Shown: positions 14,356 through 17,017 of the stretch, one piece after another
Position numbering within the stretch: position 1 is the stretch's first letter
Layout: every line of letters begins with the position of its first letter
NCBI GenBank assembly: GCA_018971065.1
Contig: JAGWVC010000085.1
Coordinates: 1 to 17,017 of the forward strand
Source: Sphingomonadales bacterium
Lineage (GTDB): Bacteria; Pseudomonadota; Alphaproteobacteria; Sphingomonadales; Sphingomonadaceae
Direction: 5' to 3'
Length of the DNA stretch: 17,017 nt
Position numbers and translations under genes: made by a program
The notes under the pieces: model-generated
The model's input: the letters and a program-made list of their open reading frames with translations, nothing else
Databases searched by the model: none
Told to the model about the DNA's origin: nothing

Positions 14356-14685
14356 GTGAACTTCACGCGGGTGGCGGCGGTGGCCGATGTGGCGCCGGGG
14401 ACGATGATTCCGGTGGAGGCGGGCGGACAGAAGCTGCTGCTGGCCAATGTGGACGGCGAATTCCGCGCGGCGGGGCGCAAGTGCCCGCACCTGGGGTTCA
14501 ACTTGTGCAAGGGCAGTCTGGACGGCAACGGCGTGGTCTGCCCGCTGCACAAGGCGAAGTTCGACCTGACCACCGGCGCGGTGGAGCGCGACCCCAAGCT
14601 GCTGTTCATCAGGATGACCGCGAAATCGGGGCTGACGCTGTACCCGGTGAAAGTGGACGGCGGGGACGTGCTGGTGGGCATATGA
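14356..14685 (+). CDS. Rieske 2Fe-2S ferredoxin-like protein
   Basis: A 109-residue cytoplasmic Rieske protein. The cluster ligands are C43 and H45 (KCPHLGFNLC) and C62 and H65 (VCPLHKAKFDL), with the usual FDL-TTG strand after the second motif. C51 is an extra cysteine close to the first pair. The length is that of Rieske ferredoxins that feed ring-hydroxylating oxygenases, or of the small NirD-type subunit. Translation starts at GTG with GGGGGA 8 bases upstream. Its stop overlaps the start of an NTF2-like gene (ATGA), so the two are made together. No oxygenase or reductase gene is adjacent, so the electron partner is unknown. Confidence 0.9.
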   Translation: MNFTRVAAVADVAPGTMIPVEAGGQKLLLANVDGEFRAAGRKCPHLGFNLCKGSLDGNGVVCPLHKAKFDLTTGAVERDPKLLFIRMTAKSGLTLYPVKVDGGDVLVGI

Positions 14686-15053
14686 CCGAGCTTGCCATCC
14701 GGTTGCGCCGGGCGGCGTTCAACCGGGCGATTGCCGATGGCGATGCGGCGGCGATTGCGCCGTTGCTGGCGCCCGACGTGGTGATGGTGACCGGCACCGA
14801 CAGCGCGGTGATCAGCGGGCGCAAGGCGCAGGTCGCGGTATGGAAGCGCGAATTCGCCGCGCCGGATCGCATGGTTTACGTGCGCACGCCCGATCGGGTG
14901 GAGCTATCGTCGGTGGCGCCGATTGCGATGGAGCATGGCCGCTGGGAAGGCAGCGGCGGCGGGATGACGGCTGCGGGCAGCTATGTGGCGAAGTGGCGCG
15001 ACGTGGGCGGCGCCTGGGCTATCGAGGCGGAGATCTACCTGACGCTGGCCTGA
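14682..15053 (+). CDS. NTF2/SnoaL-like (DUF4440-type) protein
   Basis: A 123-residue protein with the NTF2-like cone fold pattern. An N-terminal helix (LRRAAFNRAIADGDAAAIAPLLAPDVVMVTGT) is followed by ISGRKAQVAVWKREF, EHGRWEG, GSYVAKWRDVGGAWAIEAEIYLTL. This is the shape of DUF4440/SnoaL-like proteins, which include small enzymes, binding proteins and the beta subunits of ring-hydroxylating dioxygenases. No catalytic dyad can be assigned. The start ATG at 14682 overlaps the Rieske stop (ATGA) with GGTGGG just upstream, so translation is coupled. The stop is one base away from the convergent methyltransferase stop. The pairing with a Rieske protein may be functional; this is inference. Confidence 0.8.
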   Translation: MTELAIRLRRAAFNRAIADGDAAAIAPLLAPDVVMVTGTDSAVISGRKAQVAVWKREFAAPDRMVYVRTPDRVELSSVAPIAMEHGRWEGSGGGMTAAGSYVAKWRDVGGAWAIEAEIYLTLA

Positions 15054-15054
15054 T

Positions 15055-15699
15055 TCACGCCGCCGCGTCGTCGGCATCCTTCCAGCCCCAGAACAACTGG
15101 CAGGGCAGGATGTTCAGCCATTCGAAGCCCTGGTCGATATGGCGGAAGTGGCGGGCCATGAAATCGCGGGCGCGGGCGGAGAACTGGTAGACCAGGAACG
15201 CGCCGCCCGGGCGCAGCACGCGGTGCGTGGCGGCGGCGATGGCCGGGCCGACACCATCGGGCAGCGTGGAAAACGGCAGGCCCGACAGCACATAATCGGC
15301 GTGATCGTGGCCGTGGGCGCGAACGATCTCCTGAACATCGGCGGCCGAGCCGAGCACGGCCGTAAAGCGGCTGTCGGCAATCGTGGCGCGCAGATAGTCG
15401 ATGTAGAGCGGGTTGGTGTCGATGACGATCAGGCTGCCGTCGCGGCGCAGGCGATCGAGCACCGGGCGGCAGAACGTGCCGACGCCGGGGCCGTATTCGA
15501 CGAACAGCCGGCATTCGTCCCAGCGCACCGGCGCCAGCATCTTCTGGATGGTGAAGCGCGACGAGGGGATGATCGAGCCGACCATCACCGGGTGCTTCAG
15601 GAAACCCTCGAAGAACACGCCCCACGGGCCGAGCGCGCGCTTGAGCCGGCGTTTCAGGGTCTGGGCAAGCGAACTACGGGCAAGCTCGGTACTGGTCAT
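15055..15699 (-). CDS. PmtA-like class I SAM-dependent methyltransferase
   Basis: A 214-residue protein resembling the rhizobial-type phospholipid N-methyltransferase (PmtA) family. An amphipathic, Arg/Lys-rich start (TLKRRLKRAL) and FFEGFLKHPVMVGSIIPSSR, the family's hallmark lead-in, precede the SAM-binding motif VEYGPGVGTF (E68 to G74). IVIDTN has D94 as the ribose-binding acidic residue, and DYVLSGLPFSTLP is the motif IV region. PmtA converts phosphatidylethanolamine stepwise to phosphatidylcholine at the cytoplasmic membrane face. Related proteins are also annotated as rRNA adenine dimethyltransferase-like, so the substrate is not certain. The RBS is weak. It ends one base from the convergent NTF2-like gene. 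Confidence 0.82.
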   Translation of the reverse strand: MTSTELARSSLAQTLKRRLKRALGPWGVFFEGFLKHPVMVGSIIPSSRFTIQKMLAPVRWDECRLFVEYGPGVGTFCRPVLDRLRRDGSLIVIDTNPLYIDYLRATIADSRFTAVLGSAADVQEIVRAHGHDHADYVLSGLPFSTLPDGVGPAIAAATHRVLRPGGAFLVYQFSARARDFMARHFRHIDQGFEWLNILPCQLFWGWKDADDAAA

Positions 15700-15762
15700 G
15701 CGGCGGTACGGCCCTGCTGGTCTGTGACGGTCGAAACGGCGCGGGGCCGTAATGTTACCGAA

Positions 15763-15784
15763 TGGCGTAATCCGGTTTGGCGTA
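15763..15784. repeat. Short direct repeat upstream of the methyltransferase gene
   Basis: TGGCGTA occurs twice, at 15763-15769 and 15778-15784, on a 15-base period. The near-palindrome GTAATGTTAC (15749-15758) lies beside it. The region 15700-15840 holds no gene and should contain the methyltransferase promoter; the repeats could be tandem half-sites. Confidence 0.25.
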
Positions 15785-15801
15785 TCATTGCAAGCGCCGG
15801 A

Positions 15802-15825
15802 CGCCGCCCGGGTTCCCGCGGCGGC
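15802..15825 (-). terminator. Possible terminator after the ArsC-family gene
   Basis: CGCCGCCCGGG (15802-15812) can pair with CCCGCGGCGG after a 2-base loop, giving about 10 bp with one bulged base. It lies 16 bases past the minus-strand stop. There is no T-run. Confidence 0.35.
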
Positions 15826-15840
15826 ACGAATTCGCGGCGC

Positions 15841-16185
15841 TCAGAGGATCTCGTGGACCTTGTCCTGCGGGCGGCAGAGGCGAACGCCCTTGTCGGTTTC
15901 GACCAGCGGGCGTTCCAGCAGGCTGGACTGCGCGGCCATTGCCGCCAGCACGGTGGCATCGTCCGCCGTGGGCAGGCCGCGTTCCTCGGCATCGGTGCCG
16001 CGCAGGCGCAGGCCGGCTTGCGGGGTCATCCCGGCGTCGCGGTAGAGCTGGGCCAGCTTTTCGGCGGTGGGCGGATGCTTCAGGTATTCGATGACGGTAA
16101 CCTCGACGCCCGGGGTTTCCTCAAGGATTGCCAAGGTCTTGCGCGAGGTGCCGCACGCGGGGTTGTGCCAGATGGTTGCCTTCAT
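15841..16185 (-). CDS. arsC: ArsC-family arsenate reductase (glutaredoxin-dependent type)
   Basis: A 114-residue thioredoxin-fold protein of the ArsC/Spx family. WHNPACGTSRKTL contains the catalytic C11, with N8, T13, S14 and R15 around it. R60, R92 and R105 align by spacing with the three arginines that bind arsenate in the E. coli plasmid enzyme. EYLKHPP and ERPLVETDKGVRLCRP are family blocks. It would reduce arsenate to arsenite using glutathione and glutaredoxin, but no arsR, arsB, acr3 or arsH is nearby, so its in vivo substrate is open. The ATG has AGGAG (16199-16195) 9 bases upstream. The gene lies 65 bases behind a 2Fe-2S subunit gene on the same strand and may share its transcript. 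Confidence 0.88.
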   Translation of the reverse strand: MKATIWHNPACGTSRKTLAILEETPGVEVTVIEYLKHPPTAEKLAQLYRDAGMTPQAGLRLRGTDAEERGLPTADDATVLAAMAAQSSLLERPLVETDKGVRLCRPQDKVHEIL

Positions 16186-16250
16186 GGGGCCATGCTCCTG
16201 ATGGGAATAAGGGTGGGTTTAGGTGCGGTCAGCGCGCATGGAAAGGCCGG

Positions 16251-16721
16251 TCAGGCGATCTTTTCCACACCGCGCAGCGCCCGCCCGGCGCGCTGCACCG
16301 CGCGGATCAGGCGCGGATAGACGCCGCAGCGGCACAAGTTGGTGAGCGCGGCGCGAATCTCGCCCTCGGCCGGATCGGCGTTGTGCTGCAACAGCGCGAC
16401 GGCGGCCATGACAATGCCCGGGGTGCAGAACCCGCACTGGATGGCCTGTTCCGCCACCAGCGCCGCCTGCACCGGATGCAGCCCGGTGCGCGACAGGCCC
16501 TCGATAGTGGTGACGGCGCGGCCTTCGGCTTCGGCAAGCGAAAGCTGGCACGACGGCTTCGCCTCGCCGTCCACCAGCACGATGCAGGCGCCGCAATCGC
16601 CGTTGCCGCAGCCGTACTTGGCGCCGGTAAGATTGGCCCCGCAGCGCAGCGCCCACAGCAGCGGCGTCTGCGGGTCCATGCGGAAGTCCGTCGGGTGATC
16701 GTTGACGGTGAGCGTGGGCAT
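16251..16721 (-). CDS. Orphan 2Fe-2S subunit of a molybdenum hydroxylase (IorA/CoxS type)
   Basis: A 156-residue small subunit of the xanthine oxidase family, with a plant-type cluster C38, C43, C46, C58 (KYGCGNGDCGACIV...SC) and a second cluster C96, C99, C130, C132 (IQCGFCTPGIVMAAVALL and NLCRCGVYPRLIRAV). It is clearly homologous to the small subunit at 9314-9793 but differs at key places: TPG replaces QSG after the second-domain CxxC. No molybdopterin or FAD subunit lies next to it; the downstream gene is arsC and the upstream divergent gene is dxs. The ATG at 16721 gives the family length; an extension to 16823 adds residues unlike the family. No strong Shine-Dalgarno is visible. It may pair with a large subunit encoded elsewhere, possibly the one at 9793. 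Confidence 0.9.
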   Translation of the reverse strand: MPTLTVNDHPTDFRMDPQTPLLWALRCGANLTGAKYGCGNGDCGACIVLVDGEAKPSCQLSLAEAEGRAVTTIEGLSRTGLHPVQAALVAEQAIQCGFCTPGIVMAAVALLQHNADPAEGEIRAALTNLCRCGVYPRLIRAVQRAGRALRGVEKIA

Positions 16722-16793
16722 CGTTGCCGCGTAAATCAGGCGCGGGCGGGGCGCAATGCGAATGAACCGGATGCATCGCGCCGGACGCCACCT

Positions 16794-16804
16794 GTGAAGT
16801 TCAC
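16794..16804. promoter_or_regulatory. Inverted repeat in the divergent dxs / 2Fe-2S spacer
   Basis: GTGAAGTTCAC (5-base arms around one G) lies midway between the two divergent starts at 16721 and 16862, flanked by ACCT and CTG sequences. It is a possible operator. No convincing -35/-10 pair for dxs was found in this spacer. Confidence 0.3.
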
Positions 16805-16861
16805 CTGAATTGCGTTCCGGCATTGATCGACAAGCCGATTCGGCGCTGATAGACGCGGGGG

Positions 16862-17017
16862 ATGAGTTCGGACCAAAGCCCCCTTCCCGCCACCCCCCTG
16901 CTTGATCGCGTGATCTGGCCTGCGGACCTTCGGCGCCTGCCGGCGAGCGACCTTCGCCAGTTGGCGGACGAGGTTCGTGCCGAGATGCTGTCGGTGGTGG
17001 GCAGCACCGGCGGGCAT
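16862..17017 (+). CDS. dxs: 1-deoxy-D-xylulose-5-phosphate synthase, N-terminal part (partial)
   Basis: The first 52 residues run off the right edge. [42 protein letters not shown] is the conserved N-terminus of DXS, ending just before the substrate-handling GGHLG loop. DXS condenses pyruvate and glyceraldehyde 3-phosphate using thiamine diphosphate, the first step of the methylerythritol phosphate isoprenoid pathway, which supplies ubiquinone and carotenoids. The ATG at 16862 is preceded immediately by a G-run and no well-spaced Shine-Dalgarno, so the start has some doubt, although homologous N-termini begin here. It is divergent from the orphan 2Fe-2S subunit gene. Confidence 0.93.
   Translation, partial: MSSDQSPLPATPLLDRVIWPADLRRLPASDLRQLADEVRAEMLSVVGSTGGH

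Noticed and set aside
16722..16823. Longer start for the orphan 2Fe-2S subunit
   Set aside because: The added residues are Arg-rich and unlike the family; the protein normally begins directly with the ferredoxin strand.
1..17017. CRISPR arrays, tRNA or rRNA genes, transposases, integrases and phage genes
   Set aside because: I read through for regularly spaced repeats, tRNA-like arms and mobile-element proteins and found none that I could support.

Overview
The window looks like chromosomal DNA of a GC-rich alphaproteobacterium, most likely a sphingomonad (Novosphingobium or Sphingomonas type). This rests on overall protein resemblance, on the sucD-sucA-sucB-lpd gene order, on the short E1 N-terminus, and on a GC-rich intergenic double-hairpin repeat. 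These are judgements from recognition; no database search was run.

Layout. Bases 1-5910 (+) hold the end of sucD, then sucA, sucB and lpd: the tail of succinyl-CoA synthetase followed by all three components of the 2-oxoglutarate dehydrogenase complex. A double-hairpin repeat sits between sucB and lpd. Bases 5932-7999 hold a divergent pair: a GbsR/MarR-type regulator (-) and an NAD(P)-dependent aldehyde dehydrogenase (+). They share an AT-rich region with a perfect 22-bp operator-like inverted repeat next to a TTGACA box. Bases 8050-9119 (-) hold a single-domain globin-like protein, a hemerythrin-like HHE protein and a possible 20-residue membrane peptide. Bases 9314-11967 (+) encode a two-subunit molybdenum hydroxylase of the isoquinoline 1-oxidoreductase type: a 2Fe-2S subunit and a Tat-exported molybdopterin subunit.

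Bases 12063-14192 (-) encode a UPF0178 (DUF188) protein translationally overlapped with a one-TM protein with a TonB-like C-terminus, a small secreted protein followed by a strong terminator hairpin, and a stand-alone CZB zinc-binding protein. Bases 14356-15053 (+) encode a Rieske ferredoxin-like protein overlapping an NTF2/SnoaL-like protein. Bases 15055-16721 (-) encode a PmtA-like SAM methyltransferase, an ArsC-family reductase and a second 2Fe-2S subunit with no large subunit nearby. From 16862 (+) the window enters the N-terminus of dxs.

How the genes fit together. The first 6 kb is core TCA-cycle metabolism. The rest is a mosaic of redox and metal proteins (haem, di-iron, 2Fe-2S, Moco, zinc) without transposases, integrases, phage genes, tRNAs, rRNAs or CRISPR repeats that I could see. 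No gene-free stretch exceeds 300 bases; the longest is 9120-9313 (or 9045-9313 if the small peptide is not real). I found no convincing undescribed multi-gene system. The best leads are the regulator/operator/aldehyde dehydrogenase unit, the globin-hemerythrin pair, the orphan 2Fe-2S subunit and the Rieske/NTF2 pair.
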